DNA of 64,000 bases, taken from positions 6,266,965-6,330,964 of the forward strand of contig JACSVZ010000004.1 of assembly GCA_014706295.1 (NCBI GenBank), given 5' to 3'. Shown piece after piece: positions 36,981-49,700 of the stretch. Under the pieces are notes generated by a model, which was not told the origin of the DNA, did not search any database, and saw only the letters and a program-made list of their open reading frames with translations. Source of the DNA: Lycocorax pyrrhopterus obiensis. Lineage: Eukaryota > Chordata > Aves > Passeriformes > Paradisaeidae. How positions within the stretch are numbered: the stretch's first letter is position 1; each line of letters begins with the position of its first letter. The translations under genes and the position numbers were made by a program.

Positions 36981-37320
36981 AACCCCTCTCCCCGAAACAC
37001 CCTCACCCCTAAACGTGCTAGCTGCCAAAAACCCTTGACCCAAATGCCCTTTCTCCCAAATGTTTTTACTCTGCAAATGCTCTTATCCCCCAAGTGCCAA
37101 CAGCCTCCAACACCCTCACCTTCAATGGTCCTTGCCCTTGCTTCCAGACATCCTTGCCCCCCAAATGCTTTTATTCCAGTCTCCCTCGCTCCCAAACGCT
37201 CTTGTAGAAACAGCTGCACCCCCGAACAGCACCAACCCCAATCTTCTCGGACCAAAATATCTGCACTCCTAACATTTTACCCCCCAAAACCCTCTTGCTC
37301 CCAACCTCCCTCAATCAAGT
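36981..37320 (+). repeat. Degenerate C-rich minisatellite, about 16-bp unit
   Basis: A string of diverged units of the type 'cccaaatgctcttat'. The clearest, in a row, are 'cccaaatgccctttct', 'cccaaatgtttttact' and 'ctgcaaatgctcttat', each 16 bp, followed by variants such as 'cccaagtgccaacag' and 'cccaaatgcttttatt'. The plus strand is G-poor and the minus strand G-rich. The block sits on the downstream edge of the CpG island. The open frames within it are not genes. Confidence 0.75.
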
Positions 37321-39600
37321 AACGGGGTTAGCTTTTGGTGCTGCTCAGAACTGTGTTCCACGTCCTACCCTCAGCCCCCCCCAAACAGCCAGAAAGGCGC
37401 CTGGCTCCCTCCCCCTGCCAACACCAGGCCCTAGACTGCTGATCTGACACTGCCCCCCCCGCCATAGGCCACTGCTGTGAAATGTGGAAATGACCCTTTC
37501 AAGCAGGCTGCAAGTGTTGCTCCCATGCGTCCATCAAAAAGTCCCCTGGCCCCAGACACATCTCAGTGCTAGAAAGCTGTAAAACTAATTTGGCACCTCT
37601 GCCCTTCTGGATGTGGCTAAGGGGCAGTGTTCTCCCCCTGGTTTTGTGACCCGAACACACTGGCTGTAAGTCCTGCTGCACTGCACTTATCCCCGTATCG
37701 GAATGTTTGGGAGATGCGTGTATTGCTTCCAGGGTCTGGCAGCAGAGGGACCAGCAAAATGACTACTGAGGTGGTAGGATGTAGGGGCTGGGGAAGGCAC
37801 TTGGCTGGTTCCAGGCTTTTTCTGTCGCAGTGCTGAACCTACAAATATTTCTGAGGCTGTGTTCCTACATGTCCCAAATTCAGAGTGCATTGAGCTATGT
37901 GAGATTGAGAAAAGTAGCAAAGATACATCTTTATTGACTCTTTGAACTGTTTGACTTAAAAAGTTCGTGGAGGTCAAATTCACAAATGAAAGAAAAATGC
38001 TTTATATTGTAGAGTTACGAAGCAGTGTAAGCGAAAAGGGTTTGGGACTGGGAGTTTGAGACATTCACTTTTCACGCTCATCTGTGGGAGTGGGTTTTAC
38101 TGTTGTGTGTTGTGTGATGGTGAGAAGCCTGTGTGCATATCAGCACAGTGGTGGTGGTGCACTGAAACAGTGAGTGAAACAGAAATGGGTGGAGGTGCTT
38201 ATGGGTGCCATGGCTGGGTGTGTTTATCCAGGAACTGTGGCTTTGGTTCTCAGTGTGTGTATCCATCCCTTTGCTAAGTCTGGGGGCACCAAGGGAGGGT
38301 CAATGGCCTGACCAAGGGCTGTGGCTGGCTACAAACCCTTGATGTCTGTCTTCCATTACCAGATGTTGTGGTGACACATTGCATGACAAGGGTACAAAAC
38401 ACAGGGTAGCGCCAAATGTCAAACCATGCAAAATTTTGGCTCTGGAGACATCAGAAAAGAAAGTTATGTTTCTGTTGCTTAATAGGTCATTACTCAAAAT
38501 CTCTTGTTTCCTTTCCTCTCATTATTTCCTCCTCGGTGCTGCTACATTCGCCTACATCGACATTTTGGCCAGGCTTTTCTGGGTTTGTACATTCTGCAGA
38601 TAAAAGGCCTATTGAGGAAATTCCCCATGCACTTCGATCTTTTGCCACTTTACTTCCTAGAGTCTCTGAAGGTCTGAGGCTGTTTTCTCAAGGAAAGCTC
38701 TTAATTTAAGTGGCCTGTTAACTGTTAATTGCTGTTCTGTTCTGGCTATTTGCTTGAGTATCATGTCAAACCTGCTGTTCTGGTCTGGAGGCTACACTGG
38801 TGATCCGCTCTGATCTCTAAACTGCTGTTGCTTTCTACTGAGCTATTGAAGACCAAGGTAATATTTCTCTTCTTAATGCAAAGTGACATTGCCTTAGATT
38901 TAAGGATTTTGATGAGCAAGGTGTCCCACTTAAAACCGTTTATACAAAAATCTCAATTTTATGGCTGCTAAAAAAAAAAGAGACTAAAAAAAAAGGCTGC
39001 CCTGAGACAGAGCACTGAAATAATTTTGTTTCTGTTTTTGAGTAGGAATGTGTTTAGAGGAGAAAAACATCTGAAGCTGGGCAAAACAATGACTAGTTGA
39101 TGGGTAGGTGGTTAACAGAGTTCTGCAGGAACTCCTGTTTATCTAACTGCAAACATCAGTGTGTTCAGTGTAAGCAGAGCTTCAACTTCCAGTGTGTGCT
39201 CCTAGGCTGACTGGAAGTTTGGAGAAAGGTGTATTATCTGTCTTGAGCTCTGTGCAGTGCGTGCAACAGTGGCAGTGCCAGAGAAATTCCATTCCTAGAA
39301 ACAATTTCATTCATTTATTGTGAAGTTAGGTTCTGTTTTCTAGTAACTGTAAAATCAATGCTCTGTTTTGGCTGTTTGACCATGATAGTCACACCGAAAT
39401 GATAAAACAATGCTGGTGGAATGGATATCATCATGTCTCAGGCTGAGGAGAGCATTACTGGGGCTGGCTCTCTCGTGGTGAGTGTTTGTAGGTTTTTGAT
39501 TAATGAGAGTTCATTCGGGTATTGAGAGAAGAAGAGACCTCTCAAATGATGCTGAATCTGTTTCCCCAGTATGTAATAGAATGAAACTCTGGGGCTGTCG

Positions 39601-39709
39601 CTGGACAGTAAGATATTCTGACATGAATATATATTTCAGAGCTCTGCACAAAATGAGGATTTCATGCATAGGCAACACAGTGTGACAAGTCATATCCTGT
39701 GTGACCTTG
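39601..39709 (+). repeat. Copy 1 of a local 109-bp dispersed repeat
   Basis: This segment starts 'ctggacagtaagatattctg' and includes 'acatgaatatatattt', 'gcacaaaatgaggattt' and 'gcataggcaacacagtgtg'. It recurs with the same length at 41193-41301, with about 16 differences in 109 positions by eye. The family is not one I recognise. Confidence 0.85.
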
Positions 39710-40286
39710 TGCTTACAGTATAAAGTTGTGTAAAAATATATTCTGCTAAATTAATACACAAAATAAATAGAACATACCTCATTTTTATGCTAATAATGAT
39801 ATTTTTCAATTCTAAGCACCTTTTATGCTAAGACCTCAAAGTAAATTACAGGTAGGAATAAACCAAGCTTCACAACACCATTGTGAATTTTTGTATTATC
39901 ATTCAGAGAGTAGTTGAAAGGTATCATTATTAATTGCTGTTACTTAATTTTCTGTTAATTATTATTTGATTTGTCTACTATCTGATACTGTTCTCCCTCC
40001 TAATATGTTGACAAAAAAATATGATCTTACGAAACAGAAAATAAAATTAATTTCAGCCACAGGAATGGACAGATCTGTCAGAGCTAAGAGGCAAAATAAT
40101 ACTGACTGATTCCTGAAGGAATTAGTAGAGAATTTTGCCAGTTAGGATGTATTTTATGTGGCTGGAACAGAAAGTAAATTTGGGATCACTCTGATGTGTG
40201 GTTCATCCTGTGATGTTACTGCAGGTGAAAGGCTGATGAGCCTGTACAAAGATGTTAGCTGAAGGAACAAAAGAAACCCAAAGTGT

Positions 40287-40346
40287 TTTGTTTAATTCGA
40301 ATCACAAAGGATAGGATTTGTTTAATTCATGTCTCCCAGGATAGGG
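40287..40346 (+). repeat. Diverged 30-bp tandem duplication
   Basis: 'tttgtttaattc' followed by a variable part and 'ggatagg' occurs twice in direct succession, with a period of 30 bp. Confidence 0.65.
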
Positions 40347-40869
40347 TTTCCAAAAGGAGGGATTACTGGCTTAGTTCTACTGCCAGTGGTGAAAATGCCA
40401 TTTACTCCAAGGAGAGCAGATTTAGGCCGCTGACAAGTGCTTTTGCGATCCTGTCCTTTGTGTTTGTAAAGTGGGAGTGAAATCTTGCATTCCTGGTACT
40501 CAAGTATGTGTTTCTTACAAACTTCAGCACAGGATTTGATTCTCTGTCAGACCGCTGTATGTGGAGATAGAATAACATTTCTGGAATGAGAACCCAGCTT
40601 GCAATGTTCTTCAGTAGCTTTTTCTCCGTCTATGGCAGTGAGGTTGTGTGGGCAAGCAATTAGTACAGAATTTGCTCTAACTTATTAATGCATATTTACA
40701 ACCTTAATTCCAGTTTAACAGAATGTTTTGTGGTGGAACGTTTACAGAAAGAGCATGTGAAAAAATTATCACTGCATGTATTAAGCACAAAGAAAGCATC
40801 CCAATACTGCTGCGTAGGAGCAACTGACAAGACAGAACATATTACAAGAAACTATCTTTTTCATTAAGT

Positions 40870-40906
40870 CTGCACAAAATGAGGATTTAACGCATGGGCA
40901 GCACAG
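40870..40906 (+). repeat. Partial third copy of the 109-bp repeat core
   Basis: 'ctgcacaaaatgaggattt' followed by a variant of 'acgcatgggcagcacag' matches the central part of the 39.6- and 41.2-kb copies. Similarity stops on both sides. Confidence 0.7.
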
Positions 40907-41192
40907 CCAGTCCCAGTGGTTTAGTGCCCATAATCCCACCTTGAAAATGGCTTCACAATAATAATTACTGCTACAAAATGGACACTGCTTCCCATTTTGG
41001 TGGGTCTACTTCACACATAACTAATTGCAGACACACAAGGCAAGGTCTGTATTTTCCCCTCCACCTAGTTCCAGAAACCTTCCCATAAGATTTCCAGTCT
41101 CCAGCTGACAACTTCCCACTTGGCCTTGTTTTGCCACATTAAGGCAGAGGGTGTGGGACAGCCCCCCTTGCTTTGGCGTGCTCCAACCATCC

Positions 41193-41301
41193 CTGGACGT
41201 TAAGGTGCTATGACATGAATATATATTTGTGAGCTTTGCACAAAATGAGGATTTCACGCATAGGCAACACAGTGTGACGAGTAGTATCCGGCATGACCTT
41301 G
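41193..41301 (+). repeat. Copy 2 of the local 109-bp dispersed repeat
   Basis: Same orientation and length as the copy at 39601-39709, beginning 'ctggacgttaaggtgctatg' and ending 'tgaccttg'. The copies are 1.6 kb apart. Confidence 0.85.
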
Positions 41302-43706
41302 CAAATGCAGGCTGAGCTCCAGAATAAACAGCTCCGAAGAGTGAGGACTATGGGAGATTCCCAGGCTCTGGAAGGAAATCCCAGTGTTTGGTTCCAAGCC
41401 TGCAGAGACTCTTCCTAGAAAACGTACCTGCTTTACACAGGTGGTGAAGTACCCAGAGAACAACAATTTCCAACTGCTGTCAGAAAGCCAGGCTTGTTAT
41501 TACAGAAAATCCATGGTCAGTGGAACTCATCACAGGGAACTGAAAATCCTTGTCATGGCTGGAGATTTCACAGCTCCCATGTTCCAGATGTGGATTGTTG
41601 GTTCTCATGGTGTGACAACACCCACATTCATCACTTGTTCAGGCTGTTGTTCCTTTCTCCCATACATTTTCTTGCCAGCTTTTTTCTCTTGCTATATGAA
41701 CGATAGATTGGGATGAAACAATTTTTTTCTACCTTTATGAAATAAACTGTGACCTTTTTAAAGTTGAAAATAACATGTATGTTCATGGCACATATATGGA
41801 GATAAGAAAACATCTTCCCGTACATCCCTTTCTCACAGTTCAAAACAACCTGGTGCAATGTGGCCCTTTCTCAGAGCTGTCTTTGAGTATGGGCTGCCAG
41901 ACTCTGGGTAGAGGGCAGGACATTCTTGTTCAGGAGAAATGATATGAAATAGGATCTTGAAATACACATTATTTAGACTGTATCAAAGATCAATGTGATT
42001 CAGCGTCTTCTTTTTTTGAGTTCTTTCTTGTTAAAATTTCAGTGGGTTTCATTGGGGTTTTAGGCATAAAACTGAGTCTATGGCTTGTGGTCAGTTCTGG
42101 AGCAAAAAACCCTGTAGAAACCAGCCAGGAAAGGATATGGAGAGTCCATCTTCCTTTCTCAAAGGCAGGATAGCTGTGCCATTATTGGTGGAAGTTTGTT
42201 CACTCCATTTTTAGAAACCACAAAGATTTTGCAGTCTTCCTGGGCACCCCATTGACCTAAATCTCCCTTGGCATATTGAATTTCATTACCACTTGTTCTA
42301 TCTAAATTGGACATAAAGAGGAGTCTGTTCACTCCTCTCTGTCTTCTGATGTATCCAAAGAACTTCAGTGTGTCCCTTCCAGTCACCCCTCTCAGGCCTA
42401 AGCAGTCACAGGTTCTTCCCCTGTTCCTCAGAGGTCACGTTCCAGCCCTGCACTGGTTAGTCCAGACCCATCCCGAAGGGTTGAGCTGACTTCGCTGGAC
42501 TCAGTCTAACTGCAGCCAATGCCCTGCCATCTTCCATCAGGATGGGAATTATTTTGGCTTTTTCATTACTCTTACTGTTTTCTGTTTAGTTTCAGTTCTT
42601 AGGGCTTTATTATCACACAAGGCTTGGAGACTATGGAGGCAGTGACATCAGTAAAAATGAATTATAAATGTATCTTACTATGGCAATATTCCTTATCTGT
42701 AAAATATTTTATTTTCTGAGTTCTTTCTTTCTTCTCTCTCCTTTTCTAGGAAAGGAGATAATTTTAGGTAACTGACAATTCCACTCCTATTTCCAATGTA
42801 GGGATAGAATTGTTTGTAGTGTAACACAGTCCCGTGCTGCATAACTGTCCTATGTATTTACAGGAATAAGTTATTCTGGTTCTGCTTTTTGCTGTGCTCT
42901 ATTAGGGAAATCATGCCTAAATGTTAGAATTATTGGTAAACAGATGCAGACAGAGCAGATCATAAACTCAGTGCATGCATTTTGGCCTAAGACCACATTC
43001 ATTTTGCTTCTAAAAAGCATTCTATAGAGTATAATATATTCGAAAATATTTCTTAAATTGTGAAGTCTTTGAGGTTGGGATATTCATAAATGTTTGCAGA
43101 GCACCTAGAATTCGTCTCTGATTGGGGCCTATGGGTAATTTAGAAACATAAATATTTAATGGTAATGGTAATTACCCCTTTTTCAGAATAATAATGTCTT
43201 TGAAGTTCCGTCTTGGATGAGTGAAACCCCCTTAATAAGGTTCTCCCACCACTTTGAAGAATATTTTCTTGTCATTGGAAGCATTTCTGGAATTCATAGT
43301 TCTGTATATTACAAAAATGCCACACTTCATAAATTGCAGAACTGTTTGCTCCAACCTGTCTCCTGCTTAAGATGCACAGAAATCAGGATGCAAGTGGCAC
43401 CATGGATTGTGTTCTGTGGGTGTTCCTACCTTGATGTTTTAGTTGAGATCAAGAATAGTGTTTGCAGGGATCAGGCCTGCTTCCAGCACTGGGGTTCTCA
43501 GTGTGGAGTGGTCTCCCAGAACCAAAACTGGATTCCTCTGGGATTAAACCACACCAGAAGCACATAGTTGGGAGTGTTTCTTCCCTTGGACCAGACCAGA
43601 ACATACAGAGAATAACTTCAAGTGACTAATGAAAACTTGACAGAATATTGACTATATGATGCCCACTTCCAAATGGCTGCCATGATGTATCGACAGCAGC
43701 ACTGGC

Positions 43707-43970
43707 AAATAAATAATACATATTTTTAAAATTTCCGTAATTACATGTTTACCCAATAGGCCAGAACAGCTCTGTCCCAAGGAGCTGTTGCAGTCTGAGT
43801 AAATAATACATGTTTTAAAGTCCATAATTACATATTTAAACGATAGACTATCGAGGAAATAATGCACATTTTAAAAAGTCCATAATTACATATTTACATG
43901 ATAGTCTGTAAATTCTGTAATTACTTATTTACACAATAGACCATAGCAGCTGTTACAGTCTATTATGGTA
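43707..43970 (+). repeat. TAATTA-rich imperfect tandem array
   Basis: Four related units share the core 'ataattacatattta' followed by a short spacer and 'atag' (cores near 43738, 43826, 43882 and 43918). The first and last units are also followed by a second shared block, 'agctgttgcagtct' or 'agctgttacagtct'. Unit spacing varies from about 36 to 90 bp. Each core carries a TAATTA homeodomain-type site. Confidence 0.75.
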
Positions 43971-46584
43971 ACTCTCATAGAATTATATTATGGATTTTTT
44001 TATAACTTATAAAATAAGTATATTTTACCAGAAAATTGTATTGTTAGTCTTCAAAAAACCCTCCACAAACCTCTAAAATAGGAAAATATATGTAAAGGTA
44101 AAAATTTAGGGTGATAGAGAGATAGGGAAGTTCTTATCCCTTCAGTGGTATATGTCTTTTGTTAGCATGAGGAGCTTAGGATTTTTCATTAATTTCAGAA
44201 TTTCTTTACTTAGGTAGCAGAAATATAAATATGCAACATTCCATGATTATACTTCCCTTATTGTCATGTAGACATTCAATTTGGATAAGCATTCGGGATT
44301 CTTAAATTCTTCAGTTCCTGTTCTGCTCTTATTAAAATCAGTGATAAAACTCCCATCAACCCTGGTTTCAGAAATCATTTATATTGAGGACAGCACTTAC
44401 ACATGTACTTGAAATCAATGGCACTTAAGCATCTTTTAAAAATAAGCACATACTTAAGGACTCTCATGAATTCTGATGGACCGAAACATATGATTAAATG
44501 CTTTCCCGAATTGGGATACTGCCTTCCATGGAGGCAGGATTGGAACCTTCCTCCTCCATGGCTTTATTGATGGGCCACAGGTTTTTTGTTGCTCGTGCTG
44601 TGGCTTCTCCCAGAGGAGAAGCTTTTTTTAGCGTGTTTAACCCCAGACATACGTGTGTGAGAATTGGTGCTACAGCAAATGCGTTGCTGCTCCTTTGTTC
44701 TTTGTGGAGAGCCATGAATTGAGAATTCATCCAGTGTTTTCCATAGCTCAGCTGCTGAATTTATTCCTCATGTTAAAGACTGGATCAATACACCTAAATG
44801 AGACTTCTGTCCATAATTACTACTAAATAGCAGGGCTAAATCAAGCAAGTCAGAATGTGACATTTAGCTCAGCCGGACCTTATGCATTTAGTAAGGAAAC
44901 AGAGTATGAGAGAAACCTTTGATCCCCACTGTTGGTTTCATTAAAACATTGGAGTTAAGAGAATCTGAGCTGTCGGGAGCCCCATTTAAGCCTTGCCATA
45001 AACGTGATGAAATATGCAGGTATGTTTTAACGAGGGTTTGAAGGGTGTTCAATTGCTGGTCACACATTTTGACTGAAAGCACCAGGTAAAGAGCTGAAGG
45101 TTTTGTCTTTCCTTCACAATGAGCAGTACAACATCAAATCGGGTAAAGAAATATCTGGTCAGGAATAAAGAAGACTTTTTGTCAAGTGAAATATGCAGAA
45201 ATTGAGTCTCACAGGGAAAGAAATCCTCAACAAGAGAAACTTCTGCTATTTTTTGCTGTAGATCCTCCCAGATGTTGTTACTGACACCAGTGCACGCATT
45301 TGGCTATTTGGTTAAGGTCATAGGGAAAGTCAATATCAATAGCAATTATTTGTTAAAATTACAAAGGTGATAGAAGAAATGATTAAATAGTAGGAGCCTA
45401 ATTCTTATCTCTTCTGTGGTGCTTTTTGCCTGTGTGAAACAGATAAATTCCATTACCTGACTGGTCACCTGCAAATGAAAACAAAGGATGTGTGGGATTA
45501 GAGAACCAAAAATCTGAGCAATAGCTTCAGGTTATGTAGGAACCTTATTTAAGTGGTTTACATTTAAGAGCAACTTCAGTTTTGCATTTTCCACAACAAA
45601 TTCTTGCATTTGAGAAATAAAAAATCAGAGGACCTCGGTCTTGTGTTGGACAGCGCTGTGGCACTCAGTGGGAATAACCAATGCTCTTCATGGAAGCACT
45701 ATCCCTGCAAAACTGTCAAGGTCAGTTGCTGTGTCATTTTTCTACTCTGTTTTCCATTAAAACATACACACATCAACGTTTGCTGGGTTTGTAGCACTTC
45801 CAAGCTTTCCACTTGAGCTAACATACAGGAGCTGTCATCTTTTACATGTGCAGCCCGTGCCTGTGAGTCACTCACATTCTTTGAAGGTTTTGTGGATCTG
45901 CAGCTTTTCACCAGGTGAATGTTGGGAGCTTTCTCTTCTCCCAGCCCTTTGGATTTGCATGGCATCCATCCTTGCACAGCAAGGCACAGGCAGAGCACCT
46001 GCCAGGAGTCCTGTGACATTTTATTGCTAAGGAAAGATGTTGTGTTCATGGAACTGTGGCAGTTCTCTAAGAATTCTGACCTCAGGTTGGAGCCATCCAC
46101 AAGTGCACAATATAAGTTTACACAAATAAACAAGATGTGTTGCACAAGATAAGTTTTATAAGGGAAAGCTTTATTATCACATGGTTTTTGGGCACAAACC
46201 AGCTTATTTTATTGTGAAAAATCCCACTGGAGAGCCAGCACAGGAATATTACATGAAGAAGGCAGGCAGATTCTGGCACATTTTATTTGCCAATAAGCAG
46301 GACTTTGCACTTGTAATTTTGTTAATTGTCAGAAGTAATTTAAATTCATCAATTATCCATGAGTAGTTCTATCTGAAGTGTTTCTAGGAAAAGTTAAAAT
46401 CCCAGTTGGATTGACACAACACTTTCTCCTTTAGAGATACATAAATTTGGTAGAGTAAGTTGTCTCACATGGCATTTTGGAATGTTCTTGAAAAATTAGA
46501 TTTGAAGCTAAAGTGGGACTTTATTTCTGTCTTCCTGTATGTGATGGGAGAGGATGTGTCCTTTTAAGGAGACAGGTCCACACT

Positions 46585-46765
46585 TTCCTCAGAGGTGCTC
46601 AGTGAAAGGGGGAGAGGCAACGGGCATGGGCTGCAATAGGGAAAATTCTGATTAGGTTTTAGGAAGAATTTATCTTGGAGGGCTGGTCAAATGCTGGAAC
46701 AGATTACCCAGACAGACTGAAATCTCAAACTTGGGCAGTTTTTTGCACTGGATTCCTCACTCTCT
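46585..46765 (+). mobile_element. CR1 LINE 3' fragment, sense
   Basis: The sequence follows the CR1 3' end in sense direction: 'agaggcaacgggcatgggct', 'ggaaaattctgattaggttt', 'tgctggaacagattacccag', and then the 'gaaatctcaaacttgggcag' region. It is diverged and lacks the terminal repeat. It is opposite in strand to the 11.2-kb copy. Confidence 0.75.
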
Positions 46766-49700
46766 TTTGTAGGTTGCTGTAGGACAGTTTTTGGCTGTGG
46801 TCTCTCACCACCTTGCCCTTGTTCTGCAGAGAGCTTTCAGATTAAAATGTGATGTGCTATATAAAAATAAACTGTTCCTATTATTGGTTTGTGGTGGTCC
46901 TCAATTGTGATGGAAGAGCAAGTGATTACATCACTTGGCAGCTATGATGACAAATATATATTTGTCAGAAATAGTTATTTACTTTATATGCACTTGTTAG
47001 TTTTCTTTTATTGCTTTTTTTATTATAATGGAACTTGAGGACAGAGACAGATTTCTTCCCTGCCGTGTTAACTACAGTAAGAGGTAGCATTATGGAATGT
47101 CATCTATTGCCTCTTAGAATGATAAATATTTCTGAGACAAAACATTGTGAAAACCTATATGTATAAATTCCTCTATCCCAGCTATTAGGATGAAGAGTAA
47201 AACTACAGCTTACTATTACTGGGGATTTGTCAGGGACTAAGTGACTCCTCTCAGGTAAAGAACACCTCCTTCCACACACTTCCCATAGTTTCTTTGCTGT
47301 TCCTTAAGGTCTGAATTTCAGCAGTGTCTTTTCTATACAGGCCAGCATTTTGCATTTGATGCTGCTGAGGAACACTGCAAGAAACGGAGGAGCAGCCTTT
47401 AAATACTTTTTTTCTTGGTCCTTTATAGCTTGTTAAATTGAAGAATATGTGAATATAATATTGAAGTGGCTGTACCTCTTCTACAGCAGTCAGGCAAAAA
47501 GGCCTATATTGCAGGTGGGTGGGTTGGGACGTGGAGAAACTAAAGGACCTTCCCAAGGTGCCCAAGGAAGGAGGTAACATAGATAACATAGAACTGAGGA
47601 ATTTTGCCTATTTTTCCCCGTGCATTTGTCAAGAAAAGATGGTGCAGACTGGTCAAGATACTTACTTTCCTTCTGTCTTAAATGTGTTCTGAGAGCTGAA
47701 CTTGATGAATTTCAGTGGCCATCAAAGCAAGGGAGGTTTGGCTGCAGCTCTAACAAGTGAGAGCAGCATGGGGAGGTGTTGTGCAGGCGCTCCCAGCTGT
47801 GCTAATGGCCTGCAAACCTGACCCCCTCAGTGAACTGCCAGGCCTCTCGAGTTCAAAGAGGAGAAAGGGGAATTGGGCTGTAGTTAGTGCAGTTCATCTG
47901 GTTTCTCTTGCATGGAGTCTGGATCCTTTGTTTTAAAGGATGTTGGGAAAATACCGAGCAGAGGGATGAGGTAAGGGCTGACACGAGGAACAGGAGGTGT
48001 CCTATGAGGCAAAATGACCATGGCTAAGAACTTCCCATAGCAGCAGAGCAGAATAGCTCTGGTTATGCCCCGTTGAGTCAATTAAATAGTCAATTAAAAT
48101 TACAGGTGTAAGAAAGACCAGAAAAAAAAATCAGCAAATTTTCAGATACAATAGATTCTATTTACATGTAAGACATGTCTTAAACCTTGTTAAATATCTA
48201 CTGCTTTTGTTCAAAGGATGTGCAATTTAAAAATCCAGCTGAATAACTTTCTGAAATTATAGTCCTTAAATAGTTCTGGGTTTGGTCTTGGTAGTTTTAT
48301 GGTTATGCATCTAAAATAATAATATCAATACAAACACTGATGCCTTTGGTGGTGGTCGCAGTTCATGTTAAGTATGAGTTGCTCAGGTTTTCAGGAGACA
48401 CCTTTGAAATTTAGAAAGTCAGACTTTTAAAGGTCTTCACATAACCAAAATAAGGACTTTCCCCAAATGTTTCTATCCTATCTTTTGAATACATGATGTT
48501 TATACACACAAAGAAAAATGCTTCACTGTTGTCCTATGGATGCATTGTTGAATGGAAAAAATAAAGTAAGAAGTCTTGTTCTCAGAGATGGAGAGTGCAT
48601 GGAATTGGTCACTGGTGTCATTATGGGCTGGCATGTCTGGCACCTGATATACTTTTAATACACTGGGCAATTCTGAGCAAAAGATAAGAAATTGAGGAAC
48701 TTAGTATAAGGTCTATTAATATTCCCAAGCCTGTGTTTTCACAAGCTCCAGCCCAGGGTCTTGTCACAATCACTATGCACTTTTAATGACCTCTGGTGCA
48801 TTTTTTATACTCCCAAACCAGTTTTGTACAGATGTAGTCATATATCAAAAATGTGCACATGCCTAGTGACTGGTTTGAGGCTGAAAATTTGGCATTTCCA
48901 CATCTTCAGCTATCACATAATTTCACAAATACATTTATATTAAGTCAATGGTATTAACACTGTAGCTTTTGTGATAGTTCCTGTAATATTTCTGAGTGCT
49001 ATTATAATAGCTTCTCTATCGTCTGCCCCTTTTAATGATTCATAAATTCCTTGATTTCTATGAACAGCAAACTATAATAGCACTATAATCAGGACAGCAT
49101 GCTAAGGTATAGCAGAAACTTCTGCTGCCTGACTACCTCCAGCTTTCCTTCATTGCCTGACTAAATTGTTCAAAATGAGGTTTCCACTACAATTTGAAAC
49201 AAGGAACTCCCGAGTTCAACACGAGCACCACTGAAGGAGACCATGCTGAAAATTAAAAAGCAAAATAGACAATAACATGTACCAGATTTCAAATGGAATA
49301 AATGCAAGAGCATTCACTGTATAACAGGCATATTATTAGCTCTACCGTAATTTCTGTCTTTTCCTTTTCCCCTCATTTGGTCCTTTTAAGTAACAATTTC
49401 CCCTATCCCCCACCTGCACCTCCTATCCACTGCGCACACGTGTTCTGTCACAGCGGTACTTCCCAGGACCTTTTTCTGGGATGCTTTAACAGCTTCATTT
49501 GAAAAGACAAAGGGTGTGTGATAAATACTGGATTTGGGGCTCTCCTTTTTGTTTTCTGCCTATCAGGACTAAATCAGTCCATAAAAACTGCAGGAAGTGA
49601 AACATCATAGGCATGACAGAAATCACAGATGTCATAATCAGAGGTCTCTGTGGGTTTTTTACTGGGGTTTGTTTTTTCTCCCCTAAGATTTTCAATCACT

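Larger units (their letters stand above)
37321..46584. other. Intron-like DNA
   Basis: Normal AT-rich noncoding sequence with the local repeats listed separately. The open frames at 44494-44730, overlapping on both strands, are noted under findings. Confidence 0.4.

Noticed and set aside
36366..37322. Several frames of 143-237 codons on both strands over the CpG island
   Set aside because: High GC content removes stop codons. Only the first 45 codons from 36325 are backed by a Kozak context and a splice donor.
42750..42767. 18-bp segment after a superb acceptor ('tctctctccttttctag') with GTAACT donor
   Set aside because: Too short, and it has a stop in the phase left by the first exon. The pyrimidine tract alone is not evidence of an exon.
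46435..46454. 20-bp segment between a good acceptor and GTAAGT
   Set aside because: Microexon length with no in-phase partner; a chance pair is more likely.
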